Positions 1-10,114 of a stretch of DNA of 37,311 bases are shown here, one piece after another (the stretch's first letter is position 1; each line of letters begins with the position of its first letter). Both the position numbers and the translations under genes were made by a program. The notes under the pieces were generated by a model, which was not told where the DNA came from, searched no databases, and saw nothing but the letters and a program-made list of their open reading frames with translations. The stretch is from an uncultured Bacteroidota bacterium. GTDB taxonomy: Bacteria > Bacteroidota > Bacteroidia > Bacteroidales > WCHB1-69. Location: positions 1 to 37,311 of the forward strand of contig CADBTU010000078.1 in NCBI GenBank assembly GCA_902797625.1, written 5' to 3'.

Positions 1-28
1 ATCACGGCAAGGGTACCCTTGCCGTGAT
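1..28. terminator. Perfect 28-base palindrome, probable terminator at the window edge
   Basis: The arm ATCACGGCAAGGG is followed by TA and then its exact reverse complement, so the element folds as a strong G+C-rich hairpin. It lies 70 bases past the stop codon of the minus-strand gcvP gene and could end that transcript. It could equally end a plus-strand gene lying before the window. The sequence before base 1 is not visible, so a following T tract cannot be checked on the minus strand, and on the plus strand the hairpin is not followed by one. Confidence 0.5.
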
Positions 29-40
29 TCGATAAAATTG

Positions 41-48
41 TATTTTTG
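41..48 (+). promoter_or_regulatory. Orphan TAnnTTTG promoter-like element
   Basis: TATTTTTG, followed by CA, matches the Bacteroidota -7 element seen before many genes in this window. It points along the plus strand, but no convincing plus-strand gene follows; it would transcribe antisense to the 3' end of gcvP. It may drive a small or antisense RNA, or be chance in AT-rich DNA. Confidence 0.25.
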
Positions 49-97
49 CATCCCGAAAAACCTGTAACGGTTATTTAGGACTAGTCAGTTGATTTGT

Positions 98-2956
98 TTA
101 TTCACAAAGTGTGCATACAAGGTTTCTATCACCGTAGGCGTCGTCAATTTTTCCAACAGTAGGCCAATATTTTTCGGTGTGCGCAAGAGGGAACGCTGCC
201 TGTTGACGAGTATATGGTCGGTTCCATTCATCAGAGCATACAACACCCATAGTATGAGGAGCATTTTTAATAAGATTGTTAGTGCGATCAGCTTTTCCTT
301 CTTCAATGTTGCGAATTTCTTGACGAATAGAAATCATAGCATCACAAAATCTATCTAATTCGCTAAGAGGTTCACTCTCTGTAGGTTCAACCATTAAAGT
401 TCCGTGAACAGGAAAAGCAACGGTAGGAGCATGGAAACCATAATCCATTAAACGTTTTGCAATATCTCCAACTTGAACACCTGCATTTTTATCAAAATCG
501 TTACAATCGAGGATCATCTCGTGAGCGCACATTCCTTTATCTCCAGTATAGAGTATCTTGTAATGATCTTGTAAACGTACTCGCATATAATTAGCATTGA
601 GGATAGCCATTTTAGTCGTGTATGTTAAACCAGTGCCGCCTAACATTTTAAGGTATCCATACGTAATAGGAATAAGATAAGCACTTCCATAAGGAGCTGT
701 AGCAACTTGATTGCCATTTTCGCCACCAACTTTTACTGATATATGATTGGGTAAAAATTGAACTAACTCTTTGCTAACGCAGATAGGCCCAACTCCTGGA
801 CCGCCGCCACCGTGAGGCATTGCAAAAGTCTTATGAAGGTTAAGGTGACAAACATCTGCTCCCATTGTTCCTGGAGATGTTAAACCTACTTGAGCGTTCA
901 TATTTGCTCCATCCATATATACCAAACCGCCATTTTCGTGAATTATGTTAATAATTTCAAGAATAGCTTCTTCAAAAACACCGTGGGTAGAAGGATAAGT
1001 TATCATAAGGCATGACAAGTTATCTTTATATTGTTCAGCTTTAGCGCGGAGGTCGTCAATGTCAACTTCTCCGTTAGCAGTTGATTTTACCACCACAATT
1101 TTATTGCCAGCTTTAGCTGAAGATGCTGGATTAGTACCGTGTGCTGAAGCGGGAATGAGGCAAATATTGCGATGCTCTTCGCCACGACTGATATGGTAAT
1201 TTCTAATAACTGTTAGGCCTGCATATTCGCCAGCGGCACCAGAGTTAGGTTGCAATGACACACCAGCGAATCCAGTAATTTCACATAGCCACTCACAAAC
1301 TTCTTGTAACATTTCGCGGAAACCTTCAGCTTGGTCTGCAGGAGCGTATGGATGTATTTGACAAGTTTCAGCCCAGCTTAAAGGAAGCATCTCAGCGGCA
1401 GCATTAAGTTTCATTGTACAAGAACCGAGAGGAATCATTGCGCGATTTAGCGAGAGGTCTTTAACTTCTAACATCTTCATATAACGCATCATCTCGGTTT
1501 CAGAGTGATATTGATTGAAGATCTTGTGTTGCATGAAAGTGGATTTACGAGCCAATTCTGTAGGAATGTGTAGTTCTGGAACACCACACTTGCCGTCGCA
1601 AACGTGCGGAGTGAAAGGTTTTCCAGCAGCGATGGCCAGCACTTTGAGTATGTTGTTGATATCGTTGTGGGTTACTGTCTCGTCCAAAGAAATCGTGAAG
1701 CAACGCTCGCAGTGGTAGCATAGATTGATACCGTTTTCGAGAGCAACTTTTTCAACATCTTTACATGTCAAACCTTCAGGAGTTTCTAAACAAATAGTAT
1801 CGAAGTAGTTTTCATTATATTGTTTAAATCCATATTTTGCAGCTTCAACGGCTAAAATACCAGTCAATACGTTGATTTTTGTAGCTTTATTGCGTAGGCC
1901 TTCGGCACCGTGCCACATTCCATAGAAACCTGCCATAATAGCTGTAAGTGCACTTGCTGTGCATATATTAGAGGTAGCGCGTTCACGTTTGATGTGTTGC
2001 TCGCGTGTTTGCAAAGCCATACGCACAGCTCGATTTCCTTGAGCATCAACGGTGATACCTATAACACGACCTGGCATTTGACGCAGAAATTCATCTTTAC
2101 AAGCAAAAAAACCAGCTGCAGGGCTACCATAGCCCATAGGTATGCCAAATCTTTGTGTTGAACCTGTTACGCAGTCGGCTCCCCATTCACCAGGAGGTGT
2201 TAATAATGTTAATGCCAATAGATCAGTAGCAACGCCTACAAAAATATTCTTACTATGTGCATTTTCTACCCATTTACTATAATCGTGAATACTTCCCCAG
2301 TAAGTCGGGTATTGAACCATTGCACCAAAGAAAGTTTCATCTAATTCTATTTTATCAGATTTTCCAATAACGAGCTCAATGCCTTGAGGTGCAGCATTTG
2401 TTTTCATAACAGCAACAGAATGAGGGAAAACTCCTTCGTCAACAAAATATTTTACAACATTGTTTTTTTGTTGCTCGCGACTGCGACTGCGAAAGAACAT
2501 GAGCATCATTTCAGCCGCAGCTGTTGCATCATCTAACATAGAAGCGTTAGAAAGCGGCATTGATGTTAGGCTGCTAACCATAGTTTGATAGTTTAGCAAT
2601 GCCTCAATACGACCTTGTGAAATTTCAGCTTGGTATGGAGTGTAAGAGGTGTACCAACCTGGGTTTTCAAATATATTGCGAAGGATTACGGAAGGTGTAA
2701 ATGTATTATAACTTCCCATACCTATAAAGGAGCGGAATAATTTATTCTTACTCATCACATGATGAATGTGATTCAAATATTCGCCTTCGGTCATTCCTTC
2801 TGGAAGATTTAATGGATTTTTCAAACGGATAGAATTGGGAACTGTTTTTTCGATAAGTTCATCCAATGAATTGACACCAATGACTTTCAACATTTTTTGT
2901 TGTTCGTCTGCGGTTGGTCCGTTGTGTCTTTGTACGAAATCGTCTTTTATTATCAT
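98..2956 (-). CDS. gcvP: Glycine dehydrogenase (decarboxylating), P protein of the glycine cleavage system
   Basis: This 952-residue protein has the full length of the fused P protein. It decarboxylates glycine with pyridoxal phosphate and passes the aminomethyl group to the lipoyl arm of GcvH. The N-terminal segment (FVQRHNGPT) is typical of the family. The cofactor lysine is Lys709 in LHKTFAMPHGGGGPG, followed by the glycine-rich loop. Both the N-terminal and C-terminal halves are intact, so it is the single-chain form rather than the split GcvPA/GcvPB form. It lies 24 bases downstream of alaS with no TAnnTTTG element between them, so it is probably transcribed with alaS. The gcvT and gcvH genes are not in the window. 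Confidence 0.97.
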   Translation of the reverse strand: MIIKDDFVQRHNGPTADEQQKMLKVIGVNSLDELIEKTVPNSIRLKNPLNLPEGMTEGEYLNHIHHVMSKNKLFRSFIGMGSYNTFTPSVILRNIFENPGWYTSYTPYQAEISQGRIEALLNYQTMVSSLTSMPLSNASMLDDATAAAEMMLMFFRSRSREQQKNNVVKYFVDEGVFPHSVAVMKTNAAPQGIELVIGKSDKIELDETFFGAMVQYPTYWGSIHDYSKWVENAHSKNIFVGVATDLLALTLLTPPGEWGADCVTGSTQRFGIPMGYGSPAAGFFACKDEFLRQMPGRVIGITVDAQGNRAVRMALQTREQHIKRERATSNICTASALTAIMAGFYGMWHGAEGLRNKATKINVLTGILAVEAAKYGFKQYNENYFDTICLETPEGLTCKDVEKVALENGINLCYHCERCFTISLDETVTHNDINNILKVLAIAAGKPFTPHVCDGKCGVPELHIPTELARKSTFMQHKIFNQYHSETEMMRYMKMLEVKDLSLNRAMIPLGSCTMKLNAAAEMLPLSWAETCQIHPYAPADQAEGFREMLQEVCEWLCEITGFAGVSLQPNSGAAGEYAGLTVIRNYHISRGEEHRNICLIPASAHGTNPASSAKAGNKIVVVKSTANGEVDIDDLRAKAEQYKDNLSCLMITYPSTHGVFEEAILEIINIIHENGGLVYMDGANMNAQVGLTSPGTMGADVCHLNLHKTFAMPHGGGGPGVGPICVSKELVQFLPNHISVKVGGENGNQVATAPYGSAYLIPITYGYLKMLGGTGLTYTTKMAILNANYMRVRLQDHYKILYTGDKGMCAHEMILDCNDFDKNAGVQVGDIAKRLMDYGFHAPTVAFPVHGTLMVEPTESEPLSELDRFCDAMISIRQEIRNIEEGKADRTNNLIKNAPHTMGVVCSDEWNRPYTRQQAAFPLAHTEKYWPTVGKIDDAYGDRNLVCTLCE

Positions 2957-2980
2957 ATTGACTATTTATTTTGTTATTTA

Positions 2981-5590
2981 TTACTTTAAGATATTGTTTA
3001 TCTCTTTTTTTATTTCTGTTAAAGCACTATCAATACCGTCAGGATTTTTACCACCAGCCATTGCTAAAGTAGGTTGCCCTCCGCCACCGCCTTGAATTAT
3101 TTTACCACCAAATTTCACTAAAGAGGGAGCATTAAACCTATCTGTTAGATTTTCACTTATTGCAACAATCAAATTAGGTTTTCCCTCGAAAATACTTCCA
3201 AGAACGATTATTCTGTTGTCATCTTCTCGCAGTTGAAGAGCTATTTGGCGCAATAAATCAGGGGAAAAAGATGTTTTTTTACAGAGAAGATTGATATTAT
3301 TTAATATCTCAGGATTTTCAACTAACGATTTAGCAAACTCTGTAGCTTGTTGTTTTTCAAAATTTTCGATTTTCTTCTTCAGAATAGAATTATCATCTTG
3401 AAGTTTCTGAACAGATTGAATCAAATTTGAAGCATTTAATAAGCTCTTTAGTTGTGAAATAAGTCCTTCTTCTTCGTAAATGATTTTTTCGGCAATTTCT
3501 CCAGTAACGGCTTCGATACGACGTATTCCTGCGGCTATTGCACCTTCTGATACTATCTTAAAAAGACCGATATTTCCAGTTGCGGCGGTATGGGTGCCAC
3601 CACACAGTTCCACAGAATCACCAAATTGAACAACGCGCACGAAGTTTCCATATTTTTCACCAAAAAGTGCTATTGCACCGCGCGCACGAGCTTCATCAAT
3701 AGGGACGTTATTGAAAATTTGTGCAGGAATATTATTGCGAATCAATGAATTTACAATCTTTTCTACAGCTTTGATCTCTTCTTCGCTAACTTTTGCAAAA
3801 TGTGAGAAATCGAAACGCAATCTTTCACTTGTTACTAATGAACCTTTCTGTTCAACGTGAGTTCCTAAAACTTTCCTTAAAGCAAAATCAAGAAGATGCG
3901 TTGCACTATGATTATTGGCCGTCATTTTTCTTTTCACAACATCTATAGCCGCTGTGAATTGAGAATCAGCTCTTTCGGGAATTTTGTTAGCATGATGAAT
4001 TGTGAGGTTATTCTCTTTTGTCGTATTGTAGATTTCAATTTTTTCAGAATCATTGTAAATACAACCTACATCTCCAATCTGACCACCTGCTTCAGCATAA
4101 AATGGAGTTTTGTCTAAAACTATCTGATAAAAAGTTTTATTTTTAGCTGTAACTTGGCGATATTTTAGGATTTTACACGAACATTCTGTATTTTCATATC
4201 CAATAAATTCAGTATTTATGTTAGAAGATAGTTCAACCCAATCACCAGCTGATATAGCTGTGGCAGCGCGTGAGCGAGCTTTTTGCTGTTCTAATCCGTG
4301 AGTAAACCCTTCCATATCAACTTGCAACCCTTTTTCAGAAGCCATCAGACAAGTTAAATCTATAGGAAAACCGTATGTATCAAACAATTCAAAAGAAAAA
4401 TCTCCGTCAATAACTCTATTTTCATTCATTTTAGATACATAATTCTCAAACTTTTGAATACCTGAGTCTAAGGTTTTTAGGAAAGAGGTCTCTTCTTCGC
4501 GGATAACATTTTCTATAAGTTGTTTTTGGCGAGTTAATTCTTGATATTGGTGTCCCATCTGTGTTACAAGATCTTTCACAAGATTACAGATAAAAGGTTT
4601 ATTGAAATTTAAGAAAGTAAATCCATAACGGATTGCGCGGCGAAGAATTCTGCGGATTACGTATCCAGCACCAGTATTAGATGGTAATTGACCATCGGCA
4701 ATTGCAAATGAAACCGCCCTGAGATGGTCTGCAACAACACGCAATGCAATATCTACTTCACGACTTTCACCGTATTTAACATTTGCATCTTTTGCTATTT
4801 TTTGAATGATAGGTTGAAAAATGTCAGTATCATAGTTGGATTTTTTATTTTGAACAGCCATACATAGGCGCTCAAATCCCATTCCAGTGTCAACGTGTTT
4901 TGCAGCTAATGGCTGTAATTCTCCATTCGATAATCTATTATACTGCATAAACACAAGGTTCCAAATTTCTATTACTAAAGGGTTATCTTTGTTAACTAAT
5001 AAAGTTCCTGAAGTTTGGTTTCGTTCACTATCATCACGAAGGTCTATATGGATTTCTGAACAAGGTCCACAAGGACCTGTATCACCCATCTCCCAAAAAT
5101 TATCTTTTTTGTTACCTTTCAAAATTCTATCCTCAGGAAGATGTTCTTTCCAAAATTCATACGCCTCGTTGTCGAATAATGTACCATCTTTTTCATCACC
5201 AGCAAAAACAGTAGCATAAAGACGATTTTTGTCAAGTTTCATAATCTCAGTAAGAAACTCCCAAGCATAAGCTATAGCTTCTTTTTTGAAGTAGTCGCCA
5301 AACGACCAATTGCCGAGCATCTCAAACATTGTATGATGGTAAGTATCGCGACCAACTTCCTCTAAATCATTATGTTTACCAGATACTCTCAAACATTTTT
5401 GGGAATCAGCAACGCGAGAAAATTCTGTATCTGTATTGCCAAGAAAGATGTCTTTAAATTGATTCATTCCAGCATTTGTAAACATAAGGGTGGGGTCATT
5501 TTTAACCACCATTGGTGCTGAATTTACTATATGATGATTTTTAGATTGAAAAAAATCTAAAAAAGCTTTGCGGATTTCATTAGATGTCAT
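2981..5590 (-). CDS. alaS: Alanine--tRNA ligase
   Basis: This 869-residue protein is a full-length class II alanyl-tRNA synthetase, which charges tRNA-Ala. The N-terminal catalytic domain starts with the family pattern IRKAFLDFFQSKNH. The editing domain has the zinc or editing residues His561 and His565 (HSATH) and Cys663 and His667 (CGGTH). The C-terminal C-Ala domain ends in the glycine-rich stretch GGGGGQPTLAMAGG. A good -7 element sits just upstream, in the 30-base gap after the glycosyltransferase gene, so alaS probably has its own promoter and carries gcvP as a second gene. Nothing in the gene looks degraded. Confidence 0.98.
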   Translation of the reverse strand: MTSNEIRKAFLDFFQSKNHHIVNSAPMVVKNDPTLMFTNAGMNQFKDIFLGNTDTEFSRVADSQKCLRVSGKHNDLEEVGRDTYHHTMFEMLGNWSFGDYFKKEAIAYAWEFLTEIMKLDKNRLYATVFAGDEKDGTLFDNEAYEFWKEHLPEDRILKGNKKDNFWEMGDTGPCGPCSEIHIDLRDDSERNQTSGTLLVNKDNPLVIEIWNLVFMQYNRLSNGELQPLAAKHVDTGMGFERLCMAVQNKKSNYDTDIFQPIIQKIAKDANVKYGESREVDIALRVVADHLRAVSFAIADGQLPSNTGAGYVIRRILRRAIRYGFTFLNFNKPFICNLVKDLVTQMGHQYQELTRQKQLIENVIREEETSFLKTLDSGIQKFENYVSKMNENRVIDGDFSFELFDTYGFPIDLTCLMASEKGLQVDMEGFTHGLEQQKARSRAATAISAGDWVELSSNINTEFIGYENTECSCKILKYRQVTAKNKTFYQIVLDKTPFYAEAGGQIGDVGCIYNDSEKIEIYNTTKENNLTIHHANKIPERADSQFTAAIDVVKRKMTANNHSATHLLDFALRKVLGTHVEQKGSLVTSERLRFDFSHFAKVSEEEIKAVEKIVNSLIRNNIPAQIFNNVPIDEARARGAIALFGEKYGNFVRVVQFGDSVELCGGTHTAATGNIGLFKIVSEGAIAAGIRRIEAVTGEIAEKIIYEEEGLISQLKSLLNASNLIQSVQKLQDDNSILKKKIENFEKQQATEFAKSLVENPEILNNINLLCKKTSFSPDLLRQIALQLREDDNRIIVLGSIFEGKPNLIVAISENLTDRFNAPSLVKFGGKIIQGGGGGQPTLAMAGGKNPDGIDSALTEIKKEINNILK

Positions 5591-5610
5591 ATTATTATGT
5601 TCTTATTGTG

Positions 5611-5618
5611 CAAAATTA
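5611..5618 (-). promoter_or_regulatory. alaS promoter -7 element
   Basis: On the minus strand the sequence reads TAATTTTG, followed by CA, matching TAnnTTTG. It is about 20 bases before the alaS start codon, giving a short leader. The -33 element would fall inside the end of the glycosyltransferase gene and is not clear. Confidence 0.6.
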
Positions 5619-5620
5619 AA

Positions 5621-6736
5621 TTATGTATTTGAACTGCAATATACTTTTTCTAAAACTAATTCTTCGTTTTCCCAAGTTAAATCTTTAGCTGCTTTCTTAC
5701 AATTTTCAGTGCATTGTTGTAGTTTTTCAGGGTTCGAGAGTTCTGTAATAGCTTTAGCTATCGCTTCTGGCGAAACTTCTGTGGATACCACGCCAACATT
5801 GTATTGCTTCACTATTTTAGCACGCTCTACTAAATTGGAAACCACGAGTGGAGTTTCAGCTTTTATATATTCGAAAATTTTGTTGGGAAGACTAAATCTT
5901 AAATTAGGACTTAAATCAGTATCAATTGCCAATCCTATATCTGCTAAAGATGTGTAGTTAAAGAGTGTTTCTGGAGTTTGACGAGGTATAAAAGATATTC
6001 TATCATTCAGTTGTAATTCGGATGCTATGGATTTGAGCTTAGGTAAGACTGTACCTTCTCCAACAACAAAAAGGTGGCAGTTTGGAAGAAATTTCATAGA
6101 AGTAATGATTTCTTCGCCACCTCTTCCTTCGTTGATACCAGCACCTTGTAAAATCACTACAGTTTTATCTTTAGGCATTCCAAGAGATTCGCGAGTAGCA
6201 GTAATATCTGGTTTTGAAGAAATTGGAATGTTTCTTACCAAATAGGGGCGAATGCCATACTCTTTTTCGTATTGTTCAACTATAGATTGGCTCACTGTGA
6301 TTACTTTTTTTAATTTTGGGAAGCAGAAACGTTCAATACTACTCCAAACTTTGTAGGATATTGGCTTGTTTATTATGGAAAGTTCACCGCAAAAGTATTC
6401 ATGACTATCATACACAAGTTCTTTTTTTCTTAATCTACTTATCAAAAAATTAGGTAAAAGAGTGTCTAAGTCATTAGGTACTAACAAATCACATCTTTTA
6501 AAAAGTAAATAGAAGAAAAGTCTAATTTGATATTCTGCATAAAAAAGGAAGCTACGTCTAAATAGAAGACGTAGGCGTTTTGTTTTATAAGGGCGTTTAT
6601 CTATAGCTGGTGAATTAGCATAGCATCTTCCTACGAGCGTAACATCGAAACCCTTATTATAGAGGAAACGCGCGACTTTATCAACGCGTGGGTCAGTATA
6701 AAGGTCGGTAGTAACAGAAAGGATAACCCGTTTCAT
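5621..6736 (-). CDS. Glycosyltransferase family 4 (GT-B fold)
   Basis: This 371-residue protein looks like a GT4-type glycosyltransferase that would move a sugar from an activated donor onto a cell-surface glycan or lipid. The N-terminal domain starts with RVILSVTTDLYTDPRV. The C-terminal donor-binding half has the hydrophobic strand HLFVVGEG and the acidic motif LPNKIFEYIKAETPLVV, which resembles the family's E-x7-E signature. I chose the ATG at 6736 because it overlaps the secA stop codon by one base (TAATG); a start nine codons earlier, at 6763, would overlap secA by 28 bases. The close junction suggests translational coupling to secA. Neither donor nor acceptor can be told from the sequence. 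Confidence 0.85.
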   Translation of the reverse strand: MKRVILSVTTDLYTDPRVDKVARFLYNKGFDVTLVGRCYANSPAIDKRPYKTKRLRLLFRRSFLFYAEYQIRLFFYLLFKRCDLLVPNDLDTLLPNFLISRLRKKELVYDSHEYFCGELSIINKPISYKVWSSIERFCFPKLKKVITVSQSIVEQYEKEYGIRPYLVRNIPISSKPDITATRESLGMPKDKTVVILQGAGINEGRGGEEIITSMKFLPNCHLFVVGEGTVLPKLKSIASELQLNDRISFIPRQTPETLFNYTSLADIGLAIDTDLSPNLRFSLPNKIFEYIKAETPLVVSNLVERAKIVKQYNVGVVSTEVSPEAIAKAITELSNPEKLQQCTENCKKAAKDLTWENEELVLEKVYCSSNT

Positions 6737-9700
6737 TATTCTGTTTCGGCTCTTCCGTGACAATTTTTATATTTTTTGCCGCTTCCGCAAGGACAAGGGT
6801 CGTTACGTCCAACTTTTTTCTCAGCACGGAAAGGTTCGTTAGCTGGTTTACCTGGAGCCATTTGTCGTCCACGTCCCATTTCTTGTCGCCCAGTTTGAAG
6901 TCTTTTTGCATCCGATTCAGGAAGTTTTGCTTCTTTTAATTCTGTCTCTTCAGCAATAGGGAGTTTTCCAACATTCAGAAATGCAATAATTTCTTCACTA
7001 ATGCGAACCAAAAGTTGGTCGAACAAGTTGAAAGATTCAAGTTTATAGATTAAAAGAGGATCTTTTTGTTCATAAGAAGCATTTTGTACACTCTCTTTAA
7101 GGTCGTCCATTGCACGGAGGTGTTCTTTCCATGCATTGTCAATGACTGCAAGAGTAATACCTTTTTCGAAAGAGAGACCAACCTCGCGACCTTTGGTTTC
7201 GTAGCATTTTTTCAAAGGAGCTACAATGTTGATAGTTTTTATACCGTCTGTAAAAGGAATCGCGATATTTTGAAATTTTTCACCATGTTCTAAATAAACG
7301 CGCTCAATAACAGGAAAGGCTTGTTCACTTATTTTATTAAGCTTATCTTTATAATGGTCATAAACTATTGGAAATAATTTATCCACCAATGTGCTTTGTC
7401 TTTCTTGGAGGAAATAGTTCTCTTCAAAAGGAGATTCGCAGCCAAAAGTTTTAATCATTCCCATCTTAAAACCTTCAAAATCTTTAGTTTCCCACATGTC
7501 TGCTACTAAAGTTTCACAAACATCATGAAACATTTGAGAGATGTCAATGGCGAGACGGTCGCCGAATAGAGCATTGCGGCGGCGGCGATAAATAGTAGAT
7601 CGCTGTTTATTCATCACATCATCGTATTCCAAAAGTCGTTTACGAATACCGAAGTTGTTTTCTTCTACTTTTTTTTGCGCTCTTTCAATGGATTTAGAAA
7701 TCATACTATGTTGAATAACTTCACCATCTTTATGTCCCATACTATCCATAACTTTCGCTATTCTGTCAGAACCGAATAGTCGCATAAGGTCATCTTCGAG
7801 TGAAACGTAGAATTGCGAACTACCAGGGTCTCCTTGACGTCCAGAGCGCCCGCGCAACTGGCGGTCAACTCGGCGTGAGTCGTGGCGCTCGGTACCGATT
7901 ATCGCTAAACCACCTTTTTCACGAACTTCAGGAGTTAGTTTAATATCTGTACCACGACCAGCCATGTTGGTAGCGATAGTTACAGTACCAGGTCGTCCAG
8001 CTTCTGCAACTATATCAGCTTCTCGTTTATGTAACTTAGCATTCAAAACGTTATGTTGAATGTGACGTCGTGTGAGAATATTAGATAATAATTCAGAAAT
8101 TTCAACAGAAGTGGTACCAACCAAAACAGGTCTGCCTTCATCGTGGAGACGTAAAATTTCGTCAACCACTGCGGCGTATTTCTCACGTTTTGTTTTGTAA
8201 ACGAGGTCGTCAGCATCTTTTCTAACAACAGGTTTGTTAGTAGGGATAACTACAACATCAAGTTTATATATATTCCAAAATTCTCCAGCTTCAGTTTCGG
8301 CTGTACCAGTCATACCTGCCAACTTCTTGTACATTCTGAAATAATTTTGCAAAGTGATTGTGGCATAGGTTTGTGTAGCGGCTTCGACTTTCACATTTTC
8401 TTTAGCTTCAATAGCTTGGTGCAGACCGTCAGAATAACGGCGCCCCTCCATAATACGACCTGTCTGTTCATCTACAATTTTTACTTTATTATCAATAATC
8501 ACATATTCAACATCTCTGTCGAACATAGTATATGCTTTGAGAAGTTGATGAACAGTGTGAATACGGTCTGAGGCTACAGCATAGTTGTTGTAAATTTCTT
8601 CTTTTAATGCTAACTTTTCTTCTGGAGTAAGATTCTCTTTTTCTAATTCAGCAATTTGTGCCCCCACATCTGGCATAATGAAAAGTTTTGCTTCGTCGGC
8701 GTCTTTACTGATAACATCAATACCTTTATCCATAATATCAACGGTATTGAGTTTTTCTTCGATGACAAAATAAAGTTCATCATCAATGAGGTGCATATTG
8801 CGGTTTTGGTCTTGCATAAAGAAAGACTCTGTGCGTTGAAGTACCTGTTTTATTCCAGGCTCGCTCAAAAATTTGATAAGTGCTTTGTTCTTTGGAAGTC
8901 CACGGTGTGCACGAAGCAGAAGCATTGCACTTTCGTCTTGAGGTTTAGGATCAGGATTCTCAGCGAGCATTTTTTTAGCTTGTGTCAGTATTTGTGATAC
9001 GTATGTGCGTTGAGCCTCGTATAATTTTTGTACGATAGGTTTATAAAGGTCAAATGCTTGTTGGTCGCCGCGTGGTGTTGGACCAGAAATGATGAGCGGT
9101 GTACGAGCATCATCAATCAAGACGGAGTCAACCTCATCTACGATAGCATAGTTGTGAGGACGTTGAACGAGTTCGCCAATGTTACGAGCCATATTATCAC
9201 GGAGGTAGTCGAAACCAAATTCGTTGTTTGTTCCGTAGGTAATGTCAGCATTGTAAGCACGGCGTCTTTCGTCAGAGTTGGGCTCATATTTATCAATACA
9301 ATCTACGGTTAAACCAAGAAATTCATACAAAAGTCCCATCCATTCAGAGTCACGTTTTGCAAGGTAGTCGTTCACGGTAACCACGTGAACGCCTTTACCT
9401 GAAAGTGCGTTAAGGTAAACAGGAAGAGTAGCAACGAGTGTTTTTCCTTCACCAGTAGCCATCTCAGCAATCTTTCCTTGATGGAGTACTATGCCGCCAA
9501 TGAGCTGAACATCGTAATGACACATATCCCATTGTATCATATTTCCACCAGCCATCCAACTACTTTGATAAATTGCTTTGTCTCCTTCTATGGTTACACA
9601 TTCTCGTCTTGCAGCTAAATCTCGATCTTGCTGCGTTGCGGTTACAGTAATTGCCTTGTTTTCCTTAAATCTGCGTGCTGTTTCTTTTATTACTGAGAAT

Positions 9701-10032
9701 GCCTCAGGCAATATCTCGTCAAGAATATCCTGTGTTGTAGAATAAACTTTCTCCTCTAATTTCTCAATTTCTTTATATTTATCCTGTTTTTCGTTTATTG
9801 ATAAATCATAGTTTTCTTCCAAATATTGACGCAACTCTTTTAATCTATCTTCTTCAATTTTTGTTGCCTCACTTATTTTGTTACGAAATTCTACTGTTTT
9901 ATGTCTTAAATCATCTATTGAAAGATTCTTTATGTTTTCATAAGCAGCAAGTGTCTTTTTAAGCAATGGCTGAAGTTCTTTCATATCTCTATCAGCCTTT
10001 GTACCAAATAGTTTAGTTAAAAAATTTGCCAT
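6736..10032 (-). CDS. secA: Preprotein translocase ATPase subunit SecA
   Basis: This 1098-residue ATPase drives proteins through the SecYEG channel of the inner membrane. It is longer than the roughly 900-residue E. coli protein, as is usual in Bacteroidota. The Walker A lysine is Lys197 in ATGEGKT. The DEAD-box equivalent [17 protein letters not shown], the helicase motif [12 protein letters not shown] and the [13 protein letters not shown] block are all present. The C-terminus has a SEC-C zinc-binding tail with Cys1080, Cys1082, Cys1091 and His1092 ([13 protein letters not shown]). A good -7 element lies about 35 bases upstream, and the glycosyltransferase gene follows with a one-base overlap. 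Confidence 0.99.
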   Translation of the reverse strand: MANFLTKLFGTKADRDMKELQPLLKKTLAAYENIKNLSIDDLRHKTVEFRNKISEATKIEEDRLKELRQYLEENYDLSINEKQDKYKEIEKLEEKVYSTTQDILDEILPEAFSVIKETARRFKENKAITVTATQQDRDLAARRECVTIEGDKAIYQSSWMAGGNMIQWDMCHYDVQLIGGIVLHQGKIAEMATGEGKTLVATLPVYLNALSGKGVHVVTVNDYLAKRDSEWMGLLYEFLGLTVDCIDKYEPNSDERRRAYNADITYGTNNEFGFDYLRDNMARNIGELVQRPHNYAIVDEVDSVLIDDARTPLIISGPTPRGDQQAFDLYKPIVQKLYEAQRTYVSQILTQAKKMLAENPDPKPQDESAMLLLRAHRGLPKNKALIKFLSEPGIKQVLQRTESFFMQDQNRNMHLIDDELYFVIEEKLNTVDIMDKGIDVISKDADEAKLFIMPDVGAQIAELEKENLTPEEKLALKEEIYNNYAVASDRIHTVHQLLKAYTMFDRDVEYVIIDNKVKIVDEQTGRIMEGRRYSDGLHQAIEAKENVKVEAATQTYATITLQNYFRMYKKLAGMTGTAETEAGEFWNIYKLDVVVIPTNKPVVRKDADDLVYKTKREKYAAVVDEILRLHDEGRPVLVGTTSVEISELLSNILTRRHIQHNVLNAKLHKREADIVAEAGRPGTVTIATNMAGRGTDIKLTPEVREKGGLAIIGTERHDSRRVDRQLRGRSGRQGDPGSSQFYVSLEDDLMRLFGSDRIAKVMDSMGHKDGEVIQHSMISKSIERAQKKVEENNFGIRKRLLEYDDVMNKQRSTIYRRRRNALFGDRLAIDISQMFHDVCETLVADMWETKDFEGFKMGMIKTFGCESPFEENYFLQERQSTLVDKLFPIVYDHYKDKLNKISEQAFPVIERVYLEHGEKFQNIAIPFTDGIKTINIVAPLKKCYETKGREVGLSFEKGITLAVIDNAWKEHLRAMDDLKESVQNASYEQKDPLLIYKLESFNLFDQLLVRISEEIIAFLNVGKLPIAEETELKEAKLPESDAKRLQTGRQEMGRGRQMAPGKPANEPFRAEKKVGRNDPCPCGSGKKYKNCHGRAETE

Positions 10033-10066
10033 ATTTAAAATGATATTTTTCTTCTAAAATAAACCG

Positions 10067-10074
10067 CAAATATA
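10067..10074 (-). promoter_or_regulatory. secA promoter -7 element
   Basis: The minus strand reads TATATTTG followed by CGG, matching TAnnTTTG, about 35 bases before the secA start. It lies in the 82-base gap after anmK, so secA is likely a new transcription unit. No strong terminator is visible between them, only a weak A/T hairpin overlapping the anmK stop codon. Confidence 0.6.
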
Positions 10075-10114
10075 CAATTTTTAGCGATGAGTTATAAACA
10101 GTTTTTTAGATTCC

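Noticed and set aside
89-358. Plus-strand open frame of 89 codons near the promoter-like element at 41
   Set aside because: It runs entirely opposite the conserved C-terminus of gcvP and its product has no domain-like pattern.
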